From NCBI RefSeq assembly GCF_014851395.1, contig NW_024043372.1:10531969-10595968 (forward strand): a stretch of 64,000 nucleotides of DNA. The letters are read 5' to 3'. Origin of the DNA: Micropterus salmoides (taxonomy: Eukaryota > Chordata > Actinopteri > Centrarchiformes > Centrarchidae). Both the position numbers and the translations under genes were made by a program. Positions within the stretch are counted from its first letter, which is position 1. Each line of letters starts with the position of its first letter. Shown in pieces: positions 24,165 to 33,691 of this stretch. Under the pieces are notes generated by a model that was given only the letters and a program-made list of their open reading frames with translations, did no database searches and was not told where the DNA came from.

Positions 24165-24290
24165 TAATAAGACACACTTCTATTATTCCTCCAGTAAAAG
24201 TAGAGAAAGGACAGAGTGTGCGAAACCAACTCACTCACAGAGCCCTGTGGGACAGTAGATCCAGACCTTTGCCCTGACGAGACAGAGATC
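24165..24290 (+). promoter_or_regulatory. Decaying distal module
   Basis: AGACACACTTCTATT and GAAAGGACAGAGTGTGCGAAACC are present, but the RBPJ core reads GTGCGAA and the TTGTGGGACAATAG element reads CTGTGGGACAGTAG. It lies before the 24.8-kb relic and is probably non-functional. Confidence 0.45.
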
Positions 24291-24770
24291 ACAAAGGACA
24301 CTGGCTCTTAACATTCGAACTTGTTTTAAATCATACCTTTGGTTGTAAATGTTCTTCTGATATAAATCAGCACTCTTCAGTATAATTTAATTTCATCCTG
24401 CAAGATCCAATATTTTTTAGTACAGATTGGTTACACAATGTATGTTAACTGTGAAATAGATTTAAACATAAGAATGTGGTAAAATATTATTTAACATGTG
24501 TTTCTCAGAACGACAACCTTGCGACACTCGGGCTTGGAGAAGCAAACAGCTGAAACAGAAAACTACAGCACACAGTTCATATGCTAACAGGCTGGTCAAC
24601 ACAGTGACAAATAGAAAATCCACTGAGATCATTTGCCTATAAGGTGACATTGAGAACAAACCAGAAATAACATTACTGAACAACTTGAGGAGACAGGAGA
24701 AGAGCTTGAGAGCTGAAGGGTCTCGCTCCTATTGTAGGTTTGGAGACTTTAGGAACCACAAGAAAACCCT
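24291..24770. other. AT-rich spacer
   Basis: Holds TTTCTCAGAA...GCAAACAGCTGAAACAGAAA at about 24500-24560, which recurs at 45540-45605, in reverse at 40950-41030, and after the DIRS element at 58165. No gene seen. Confidence 0.5.
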
Positions 24771-24774
24771 TCAT

Positions 24775-24876
24775 TCTTCAAAGAGAAGTGTCCAGTCGAC
24801 AGCGCCCTCTGGCGGCCGTGGTAGACACCCACAGACAGGAGTCAGTGCCAGACTAAATGAGATAACCACATAGGTG
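24775..24876 (+). pseudogene. Relic of a her4-like 3' coding end
   Basis: AAAGAGAAGTGTCCAG...AGCGCCCTCTGG and GGCCGTGGTAGACACC match the last codons and first 3' UTR bases of the other copies, with substitutions that spoil WRPW. The match ends near 24875 where a transposon fragment begins. Everything from exon 1 to the Orange domain is gone, so this is a twelfth, nearly erased copy. Confidence 0.7.
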
Positions 24877-25035
24877 TCATTTACACTGGGGACGCTGGGG
24901 ACATGTCCCTTCCACTTTTTGAAAGCATTTTCAACAAGTTTTCTGAAAATTAGCTTGCAACAATAAATGTTAAATAACACATACAAATTCTATGAGAAAG
25001 GCTCAAGAAATGCAATGTAAATATAGAAGAAACAG
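24871..25035. mobile_element. Partial copy of the 19167-20262 element
   Basis: Begins ATAGGTGTCATTTACACTGG and continues GGGGACATGTCCC, the reverse of the right end of the 19.2-20.3 kb element. Shared GTTAAATAACA and ATAGAAGAAA phrases follow. Confidence 0.6.
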
Positions 25036-25069
25036 AGCCTTGCCCCCCAAAAAGACAAGGGAGGGATTT

Positions 25070-25450
25070 GGCACACTTCAGGAAACATTTGCCTTAAGCT
25101 CACGTCATCATCTATAGAGCTAAAATTTGATCCAGTCCAGGATATTTACATTTTCTGCAGCTACTAGTTGAAAAAGAAGGTGCAAATTTAACATAATGAT
25201 GATTGTATTTTTTGATAGTGTGTTAAAATTGTATCAGCCTTGGTGGGTACCAATGGTGTTCTTTCCATCCAGATGGTTGATGACGTCAGGCTCTGTTTCT
25301 ATTATAAAATATGACATGCACCCTCACAAAAGCTAATTTGAAAGTCTTTTTGTTGTGCACTTGATAACTTCTTGCAAAGAATCGGTGTGGGAAACTGAGA
25401 GCAACTTTCTATTCACACCAGCTACCAGCCACAAGACAGAGGACACACGT
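25070..25450 (+). promoter_or_regulatory. Orphan upstream module beside the relic
   Basis: Diverged TTTGGCACACTTCAGGAAAC, CRE-like TGACGTCA near 25281 and the pair GTGGGAA (25387-25393) / TATTCAC (25410-25416). The 16-base spacing is retained even though the unit has no gene. Confidence 0.45.
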
Positions 25451-25689
25451 GCTACATATGAACACTAAGATGATTTTGTCTCAGTTTAAACAGTAATATA
25501 TAAGAATAAAATAGACATATTACGTTGATTGCAAGTGCTTTGCAACACTGACAAAAGTCTGTTTTGATTTTAAATTAATATTCTAGAACGTTGGAAAATG
25601 TATACAGCTAAACACTGTAGATTAATAATTATATAATAATGGTAAAGGATGTATAAATTCACACCCACAAAGTAAAGTTAAAGAGTGAA

Positions 25690-25830
25690 TAGCATGAGCA
25701 TGTGCTCAGTCAAAGTCATTGATCCCAGCATCAGGCAGCAGATCTGATCTACAGGGTCACCACTTTCCCAGATTCACACAGAGCTCCACCTTTTCCCCTG
25801 AGATAGATCATCTAAACCTTGTCCCTTTCT
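25690..25830 (+). promoter_or_regulatory. Orphan palindrome module
   Basis: GTGCTCAGTCAAAGTCATTG and CAGGGTCACCACTTTCCCAG are kept; the palindrome is reduced to AGCAGATCTGAT. No TATA box or exon 1 follows. Confidence 0.45.
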
Positions 25831-25904
25831 AAAATAACCACAGAAAATGTGGCAGCTAAGCATAGGGGATTTCTCAAATTATTTCTTGTTTGACTGGCAA
25901 ATAG

Positions 25905-26000
25905 GAAACCAGAGGAATTCCTCACTCACAGAGCCCTGTGGGACAAGAGATCCAGGCGTTTGCCCTCAAGAGATTAAAAGGGACGCAGGCTGAAAAGTTT
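25905..26000 (+). promoter_or_regulatory. Partial distal module upstream of copy E
   Basis: Only the 3' half is present: GGAAACCAGAGGAATTCCTC, then CTCACAGAGCCCTGTGGGACA. The GTGTGGGAA core is lost. Confidence 0.4.
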
Positions 26001-26234
26001 TCATTTTTGGAGCCAGTTTTAAATCAAAGGCTAATTTTTTCCAGTCATGAAAATCACCAGTTTACATACAGTATAGCCCTATTTTATGGTTTCTATTAAA
26101 CCCAATTTTGACTTTATATTTTTTGAAATTAAATCTGTTTGAGCGTTTCACTGTAAAAAAAAAAGTAAAGACAATTAATGACCTCCATGTGCGAAAAAAC
26201 AGAATCCAAAAGTGACCATGTGGATTTAGACCCA

Positions 26235-26715
26235 TTCCTAAGGTTGTGTGGGAAAACTCTGGAGAACAGAGTTTAGCATGATTAGCACCCTCAACCTCAC
26301 CAGCAGCAGACTTTTCTCCAAAGGGATTTGGCACACTTCAGGAAACAGCTGCCTCAACCTCCCATACTCATCTATTGAGCTCAATTGTTTATCCAGTTGC
26401 GGATACAAAGGCAGAATTATGGTAAAAATATACGACAATAATTGAGTTGATTCTTTATGATGAAATTTCCACAATAAGTTTAAACTTTACAAACTGTCAG
26501 AACCAGCCAATGACATCCTTTCCCTCCAGATGCTTGGTGACGTCAGGCTCTGTTTCTACTTCAGCACACGTCCAGTATCAGTCACAAAAGCTCCATTCAA
26601 AGTCCTTTTGTTGTTCATTGACCACAGCATTCAGGGAGTCAGTGTGGGAAACTGAAACCAACTTTCTACCCACACTGACTACAAGGCACAAGCCAGAAGA
26701 CATCTGGAGATCAGA
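26235..26715 (+). promoter_or_regulatory. Upstream Notch-type module of copy E
   Basis: GTGTGGGAAAACTCTGGAG near 26246, CAGCTG E-box, CRE TGACGTCA at 26538-26545, pair GTGGGAA (26644-26650) / TACCCAC (26667-26673). Confidence 0.6.
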
Positions 26716-27164
26716 ATGATCGTTGTTCTCAAGTTTTTTAGAATATCTTTTATATACATCATGGAAATAACAAGCGCAATATCTGATAAACGTGATGTTC
26801 AATAAAACAAAAGGTTGAATTTTAAGAATGAAAAATCTGATTGAATTATCAAGACAAAATGAAGGAAAACTGCATTAAAATACAGCATTATAGCTAAATT
26901 GAAATAAATGACAAAAAAAGTGTCAGTAATATCTGAGAAAAGTGATTTTCTAAAATAAAGTATGTTCAATAAAATAAAAGGTTGAATTTTAAGAATGAAA
27001 GACAAAATGGAGGACAATTGCATTAATTGCACTTGCTAGAGTTTGCTAGAGGTTGTGGCTCAAATACAGCATTATAGCTAAATTTAAATAAATGACAAAA
27101 AAAATGCTATGTGTCAAGTAGGCTATGAAGTCTTTACCCTAGATGCAATTAACTGTCAGTGTCC
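26716..27164. other. AT-rich spacer
   Basis: No gene. The AAAGGTTGAATTTTAAGAAT phrase occurs twice (about 26809 and 26978), as in the 16-kb spacer. Confidence 0.5.
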
Positions 27165-27528
27165 CACGTGTGTGAGATGATCAGAGTGTGCTCAGTCAAA
27201 GTCATTGATCCCAGCATCAGGCAGCAGATCTGCTCTCTCTACAGGGTCACCACTTTCCCAGAATCACACAGAGTCTCTCTCCATCTCCCCCCAGTCCTCC
27301 ACCTGTTCCCCTGAGATCTAACCATTGTCCCCCAGGCAATAACAGCATTCAGCGTGCTGCATCCCTTGTTGTCTTACTGACCTCTCTGATTGGTTGAAAC
27401 TGTGAGAAACTCCAGCCAGACCAGGACCCACACATTCATATGGAGATGTGGGACTATAAATAGGAGGGATGAAGCCAGCAGAGATCAGATTCTCTCAACG
27501 GAGACCCCTACAGCGCAGAGATTCAGCC
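27165..27528 (+). promoter_or_regulatory. Proximal promoter and 5' UTR of copy E
   Basis: Palindrome, reverse CCAAT, RBPJ pair GTGAGAA (27402-27408) / GACCCAC (27425-27431), TATAAATA at 27455-27462. Intact in front of a broken gene. Confidence 0.65.
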
Positions 27529-28114
27529 ATGGCACCTACAATCACTGCAGCAATGACCGATTCTCAGGAGCACCTGACTCTGATCCACAAGGTAAACTGA
27601 AGATTCAAGAATATGTCAATATCCTTTTTTTCTTTGTTTGTTCATGCTAAAATTATATTGCAGAAAAAGTGTATTAATGACTTTGCTCTTCTTTCTGCAG
27701 CTCAGAAAGCATCTGGTGGAGAAGTTACGCAGAGAGCGAACAGCAGCATTGAGCAGCTCAAGTCTCTCCTGGGTCCAGAGTTCCTCAGACAGCAGCCAGA
27801 CTCCAAGCTGGAGAAAGCAGACATCCTGGAGATGACAGTTTATGTCTTGAGACGACTGCAGCAGCAGAATCAAGCTGTGGATTCAGCACCTGTCGGGCTA
27901 CTCCAGGTGTGTCCAAGAGGTGGATCACTTCCTGTCTAAAGAGGAGGTGGAGACACAGTCCCAGAAAAGACTTTTGAACCACTTCAACAAGCTGCAGTCT
28001 TCCTCTGATAAGAAGCTGAGAGAGGCTGACTTCTCTCTTCTGAGCTCCACAGTCCAGACCAGCATCACCAAAGAGAAGAGTCTGGCCAGGAGCGCCCCCT
28101 GGAGGCCGTGGTAG
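27529..28114 (+). pseudogene. her4-like copy E: two deletions in exon 2
   Basis: Exon 1 (27529-27591) and both splice sites are intact. Exon 2 starts at 27701. A 4-base deletion in the basic region (GAGCGAACAGC for GAGCGAATCAACAGC, about 27738) shifts the frame, which ends at a stop by 27835. A second, 5-base deletion near 27893 (GTCGGGCTAC for GTCGATCAGGGCTAC) brings the original frame back, so Orange-domain and WRPW codons to 28114 are again in register, but unreachable. No functional protein is expected. A His for Pro in the basic region (LRKHLVEK) also removes the HES-type proline. Confidence 0.88.
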
Positions 28115-29720
28115 ACACCTACAGACTGGAGTTAGTACCAGACAAACTGAGATGACCACATTGGTCAAAGATTACTGAACTGAATTCTTTTAAATTTATG
28201 GACTTGTTCGTCTGTATGTACAGACATTTCCTAAATGTACATTATCTTTCAAGTTTAGAAAGAGAACATCTTGTCATGCATGTTGCATGAACCAAATCTG
28301 ATTGCATCAACAATTATTATTATACTTCACTGTACTTCATGTATTGGTAGTATATAAAGATATGGTAACATTTGTTATCTTTTAATTGTTATTGATCATA
28401 GTGGTCTTTTTTATGGACATATTTTCACAATACACTTTACTTCACTTAAATGTCTCACTCAAAACTGATCTGTTGTAAGATCCAAAGGTTTACAATTTTC
28501 CTGTTATACTTTTATGCTTCACTGTGTCATGTGTTGGTACAATATATAATGCAATGGTGATATTCGTTACATCCTGAAGGTTATTGATGATTATGTGATT
28601 ATTACAAATGATCTGTATTAAGATCAATTTGTTTATCCTTTTACTGTAAAGGGTTTGTTTCACTTCACACTGTCACAGTTTTCCAGTGACAATATATTCT
28701 TTAAATCTTGAGAATCAGTTGAACGTTATTAAGAACAATGTGATCTATTGTAAGATCACTTTTTACTACTTTCTTTTTTGTTCACTAAGTGAAAATGTTT
28801 GAATCCATTTGGGAAAGAATTCTCAAAGGACAGTGAGTACTGTGTCCTCAAATATTGTAAATCATTGTCTTTTATAAAGACAGCTGTTCCTTTACTCTCT
28901 CTGAGTACAGTGTGTCTTGTAGAAATCTACAAGTTGTTGTTGTGATGTATCATCACCTGTAGTTGGAGTTTTCTCACTTCATGTGGCTCATTGTGCCTTG
29001 TTGAATAAACAAACACTGTTAGCTGCAAATTTTGTGTTCTCATGTTTTTGTGTCTCATGGTTACCTTCTTCATACTGATAAAAGAAAGACGTTGTAATGT
29101 AAAAATGTTTCTGTTCTCATGTCATCGTTTTTTTTTTTTTTGTATTTTGACTTAATTGATAGAGGTCTCCATCAATGTTCCTACCTTTGATTGAGAAGTT
29201 AAGGTAAAATTCAGCACAGAAAGTAGTTATTTTATCCGTAACATACCTTTTTAGTGTAAAACTAAGCGTATTAATGTGATTCAATAAAGACTTTTGATGA
29301 AGGGGATTATCAATGTTTTATCTCTCTATTCATATGGAACAAGTCAAATATTTAAATCAAATGAGAACAATGACATCCTATAGACATTTTATTGAATTGC
29401 ATCAATGTTCCAACCTTGTACTGAAACTTATTCAAATTAAATTCAGCACACACTTTAATTGTGTTTGTATTATTTATGTATGCATGGAAAATTATGACAC
29501 ATTTACATCAACATGTTCAGTGAAGTGGCTTTTTTATTTTTATATCCCACTAATTAACTGCAGTCGGTGAAGCCTTCAAACAGATAGAGCAGATGTACAT
29601 TTCAACCTTTGCTGTAAAATCATTTCTGTTTAACTGACAGTTTCAGGTGTTTTGATGTAAAATGTATCAAGCTAACTATTTCATTCTTTAAAGAGGTCAG
29701 ATGTTGTATAAATGAGATGC
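28115..29720 (+). other. 3' UTR of copy E and spacer
   Basis: CTTGTAG-AAAT-CTACAAG at about 28917-28934, GTGATGTATCATCAC after it, and AATAAA at 29004-29009. No gene in the AT-rich remainder. Confidence 0.6.
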
Positions 29721-29725
29721 AATAT

Positions 29726-29845
29726 AAGACACACTTCTATTGTTCCTGCAGTGAAAGCAGTGAAAGCACAGAGTGTGGGAAACCAGAGGAACCTCACTCA
29801 CAGAGTCCTGTGGGACAATAGATCCAGACCTTTGCCCTCAAGAAA
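29726..29845 (+). promoter_or_regulatory. Distal module upstream of copy F
   Basis: AGACACACTTCTATTGTTCC, the CAGTGAAAG pair and GTGTGGGAAACC near 29773, then TCCTGTGGGACAATAG. Confidence 0.5.
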
Positions 29846-30359
29846 TTAAAAGGGATGCAGGCGAAGAAGTTTTCATTTTTGGAGCCAGTTTCAAATCATA
29901 GACTGTGCTTTTTTTTTTTTCCAATGTGAAAATCACTTTTACCAATTTGACATGTATTTTAATTTTCTGAAGTTGCAGTTTTGAAAAGTCATTATTTATG
30001 TTTCTGTAAGTTAGGTCAAATGTGAAAGCACATTTTTAATTAGAATTTATAATGAATGATGTTTAGATTGTTTAGTTTAAATAACATTTCAGGATTACAT
30101 ACTTACACGATAATATTATGCAATTGAAAACCAAATGCTGGAAAAAAAGAACATTATTTGTATTGATACCACACAGGTCAGTGTTTTCATCAGACTAAAT
30201 ATGACCACAGCCAATAGTCACATGTTGTCCTCGTTGTGTATTGGTTATAATTACTATGAAGGTTTTTAAAATGGCATTGCTGATTTCTTCACTGATTTCC
30301 ATTTACCCAACATTGACTTCATATATATTTTTAATAAAATACTGTTGAGCTTTTCACTG

Positions 30360-30751
30360 TGTCAGATCCCGGCTCATAGAATGTGACAGAAAGGGGGAGA
30401 CCAAGTAGATTAAAGTGCCAAAAAGATGTTTTATTATTAAAGAAACTATGAACAACATATCTATTTACAGAACATGAATGTGATAATTGTGGCATCAGTG
30501 ATGAGTGGAATGCATGGATGAGTGAGAAACTTATCAATGAAGGTTGGCAGCAACTCAGGACAGCAAACAAACCCAAACCAGGAGATGTGGAGCCTAGGAG
30601 ACAGACAGACAATGAGACAAGGGTGATGTACCGTGGTATGTAGCTTAGGCTGAGGCCTACACAGGTGTCAGCCCATTACCTCCCACACTGCCAGCTCCTG
30701 CAGGAAGCAACCAATGAAGCCAAAGCAGGCAGAAAGGGAGGGGTCGTAATA
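30360..30751 (-). mobile_element. Solo LTR (about 392 bp)
   Basis: Begins TGTCAGATCCCGG, ends GGGTCGTAATA and is flanked by ACTG on both sides (30356-30359; 30752-30755). Read on the minus strand it starts like TGTTACGACCC, a form I associate with fish gypsy LTRs, and carries AATAAAA. It interrupts unit sequence (TTTTCACTGT / ACTGTAAAATTG). Confidence 0.6.
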
Positions 30752-30849
30752 ACTGTAAAATTGAAAAGACAATAAATTACATCATGTGTGAATGACACAA
30801 TCCTGAAGTGTCAATTTGGACTTTGGCACATGTCTAAATTTCTTTCAAT

Positions 30850-31195
30850 GGACCAAATGTGGGAAAACTCTGGAGAACAGAGTTTAGCATGATTAGCATC
30901 CTCAACTCCACCAGCAGCAACAGACTATTCCCCAAAGGGATTTGGCACACTTCAGGAAACAGCTGCCTCCGACACTCATCTCATCACTCATCTACCTCCA
31001 GATGGTTGGTGACGCCAGGCTCTGTTTCTACTTCAACACACGTCCAATATCGGTCACAAAAGCTCCATTCAAAGTCCTTTTGTTGTTCATTGACCACAGC
31101 ATTCAGGGAGTCAGTGTGGGAAACTGAGACCAACTTTCTACCCACACTGACTACAAGGCACAAGCCAGAAGACTGTGTAACATCTGGACAGCAGA
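30850..31195 (+). promoter_or_regulatory. Upstream Notch-type module of copy F
   Basis: GTGGGAAAACTCTGGAG near 30859, CAGCTG E-box, CRE mutated to TGACGCCA near 31011, pair GTGGGAA (31116-31122) / TACCCAC (31139-31145). Confidence 0.55.
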
Positions 31196-31454
31196 ATGAT
31201 CATTGTTCTCAAGGTTTTTAGAATATCTTTTAAATACATCATGGAAATAACATGCGTAATATCTGATTACAAATAGTGATAGTTGTAAGTATGTTCAACA
31301 AAACAGTGGTTGAATTTTAAGAAATGAAAAATTTGACTTAATTGTCAAGACAAAATGAAGGAAACTTGCATTTGGACTTGGTAGATTTTAGGTTGTTTAA
31401 TTTAGCTACATGGAACATGCAAAGTGTTTTTTACTATAAAAGCAATTAACTGTC

Positions 31455-31562
31455 TCCTATGTGTGTGATGGTGGTGCCAGCGAGTGCTCAGTCAATATCA
31501 TTGATCCCAGCATCAGGCAGCAGATCTGCTCTCTCTACAGGGTCACCACTTTCCCAGAATCA
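31455..31562 (+). promoter_or_regulatory. Palindrome module of copy F, promoter deleted
   Basis: The conserved block with AGCAGATCTGCT ends at CCCAGAATCAC and jumps straight to the intron phrase TGAAGATTCAAG. The RBPJ pair, TATA box, 5' UTR and exon 1 have been deleted. Confidence 0.6.
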
Positions 31563-31668
31563 CTGAAGATTCAAGAATATGTCAATATCCTTGATGAGAC
31601 TGTTTTTGTTCATGCTAACATTATATTGCAGGACAAGTGTATTAATGAATTTGTTCTTTTTTCTGCAG

Positions 31669-32123
31669 CTCAGAAAGCGAATCAACAGCAGCACTGCTTT
31701 TATCTTGTATTGTTTTTGTATTATTGTCTCTTGGGTATTTTTGTCTTTACACTTGGTTAAAGCACTTTGTAACTTGTTTTTGAAAAGTGCTCTACAAATA
31801 AAGATTATTATTATTATTATTATTGAGCAGCTCAAGTCTCTCCTGGGTCCAGAGTTCCTCAAACAGCAGCCAGACTCCAAGCTGGAGAAAGCAGACATCC
31901 TGGAGATGACAGTTTGTGTCCTGAGACGACTGCAGCAGCAGAATCAAGATATGGACTCTGTCAATTAGGGCTACTCCAGCTGTGTCCAAGAAGGGAGGCT
32001 GACTTCTCTCTTCTGAGCTCCACAGTCCAGACCAGCATCACCAAAGAGAAGAGTCTGGCCAGGAGCGCCCCCTGGAGGCCGTGGTGGACACCTACAGACT
32101 GGAGTTCGTACCAGACAAACTGA
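31669..32123 (+). pseudogene. her4-like copy F: promoter and exon 1 deleted, LINE tail in exon 2
   Basis: Only exon 2 remains. After CTCAGAAAG a 27-base in-frame deletion removes most of the basic region. A 130-bp LINE 3' tail then interrupts helix 1 at 31694-31823. The Orange domain is largely deleted (about 31990-31998, CAAGAAGGGAGGCTGAC). The stop after WRPW is changed from TAG to TGG, so the end would read through to 32123. With no exon 1 and no promoter it cannot make a HES protein. Confidence 0.9.
31694..31823 (+). mobile_element. 5'-truncated L2/CR1-like LINE tail inside exon 2 of copy F
   Basis: TTTTATCTTGTATTGTTTTT through AAGTGCTCTACAAATAAAG and an ATT repeat tail is nearly identical to the reverse of 33690-33800, the 3' end of the larger LINE. 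Only about 110 bases plus the microsatellite tail were inserted, typical of 5'-truncated target-primed reverse transcription. Confidence 0.88.
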
Positions 32124-33250
32124 GATGACCACATTGGTCAAAGATTACTGAACTGAATTCTTTGAAATTTTATGGACTTGTTCTTCTGTATGTACAGAAG
32201 CTGCATTCTGTGTTTTTTCTTTGCGCAATATGACGTTTCCTAAGGAAATGACAGCAGCAATATTTTTCAAGTTTAGAAAGAGAACGTCATGCATGTTGCA
32301 TGAACCAAATCTGATTGCATCAGCAATTATTATTATACTATTATACTACTATGTGTATATATGGAAACATATATTATGTTTGATTGGTATTAATCATATT
32401 GACCAGAAAACATGAACTGTCCATTTTATGGACATATTGTCATAATAGACTTTACTTCACTTAAATCTCTCATGTGTTGGTACAATATAATATTTGTTAC
32501 ATCTTGAAAGGTATTGATGATTATGTGATTATTGACAAATCATCTTTTTTAATATCAATATGTTGTTCCTATTACTGTCAAGGGTTTGTTTAATGTCACA
32601 CTGTCTCTGTCCGGTTTCTTTACATCTTGAGAATTAGTTGAAGTTAATTTCTTATTAAGAAGATCAGTTTTTACTTTTTCTCTTTTATTCACTAAGTGAA
32701 AATATTTTAATCCATTTGGGAACAAAATCTCAAAGGACAGTGGTACTGTGTTCTCAAAGATTGTAAATCATTGTCTTTCATAAAGACAGCTGTTCTTTAC
32801 TCTCTCTGAGAGTGTGTGTTGTAGGAATCTACAAGTTGTTGTTGAGATGTATCATCACCTCTAGTTTTCTTACAATTTTCAGTTCAATTCAGTTCAGCTT
32901 TATTGGCATAAATGTAAAACAACTATATTGCCAAAGCTACAAAGGAATTACAAAAGAACAATTCTTTTCATACATTTCATTAAATAAGTAAATAAAACAG
33001 TAAAAGTGTGTGTTTGTGTTTTTCTTCATGTGGCTCATTGTGTCTTATTGAATAAACACACACTGCCAGCTGAAATGTTTCTCTTTTCATGTCCTTGTGT
33101 CTCATGGTTACCCTCTTTATAACAATGAAAGAAATCAATGTTCCAATCTTCAATTGCAAAAATATATTATTATTAAATTCAATACACATTAATTGTTTGT
33201 GCATGAGTTACCTAGACAGCAAGTTATGACCCAGTTCTATCAAGATGTTT
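32124..33250 (+). other. 3' UTR of copy F with an insertion
   Basis: TTGTAG-GAAT-CTACAA near 32818-32833, AGATGTATCATCACC and AATAAA at 33051-33056 follow the family pattern. Interrupted at about 32872-33023. Confidence 0.55.
32872..33023. mobile_element. Short interspersed repeat in the 3' UTR of copy F
   Basis: TTCAGTTCAGCTTTATTGGC and ACTATATTGCCAAAGC are phrases I recognise from a common fish repeat. The sister 3' UTRs lack them. Class and exact ends unknown. Confidence 0.5.
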
Positions 33251-33469
33251 GATGAAATGTGTGCTTAAGTGAATAAAGTTAGAATGTTTCTTCAACTGTA
33301 GAACAAGTTCACTGCCATTAAAAAAACAACATAAACTGTAAATATAACCAATATGCACTAAGGTCAACATGTGACACTTAGCTTGGTTCATATTCAGACA
33401 CTGACCTGTGTGTTATCAATATTAAACAATGTTCCCCAATTTAATTTTGTTAACGAAGAATTTCACATG

Positions 33470-33603
33470 TGTGTGTGTCCCTGCGATGGATTGGTGACCT
33501 GTCCAGGGTGTACCCCGCCTTTCACCCTATGTCAGCTGGGATTGGCTCCAGCCCCCCGCAACCCTGTATGCAGGATAAGCGGTTGATGATGGATGGATGG
33601 ATA
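33470..33603 (+). mobile_element. SINE/LINE-tail element ending in GGATGGATGG
   Basis: TCCCTGCGATGGATTGGTGA, TACCCCGCC, GCAGGATAAGCGG and a GGATGGATGG tail form the same family as the 116-bp insertions at 13311 and 48316, in the opposite orientation. Confidence 0.65.
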
Positions 33604-33604
33604 A

Positions 33605-33623
33605 ATTTTAAATAATAATAATG

Positions 33624-33691
<68 letters not shown>

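Noticed and set aside
31461..31760. 99-codon ORF over the promoter deletion of copy F
   Set aside because: It joins non-coding palindrome block, intron and LINE tail by chance; no start context or domain.
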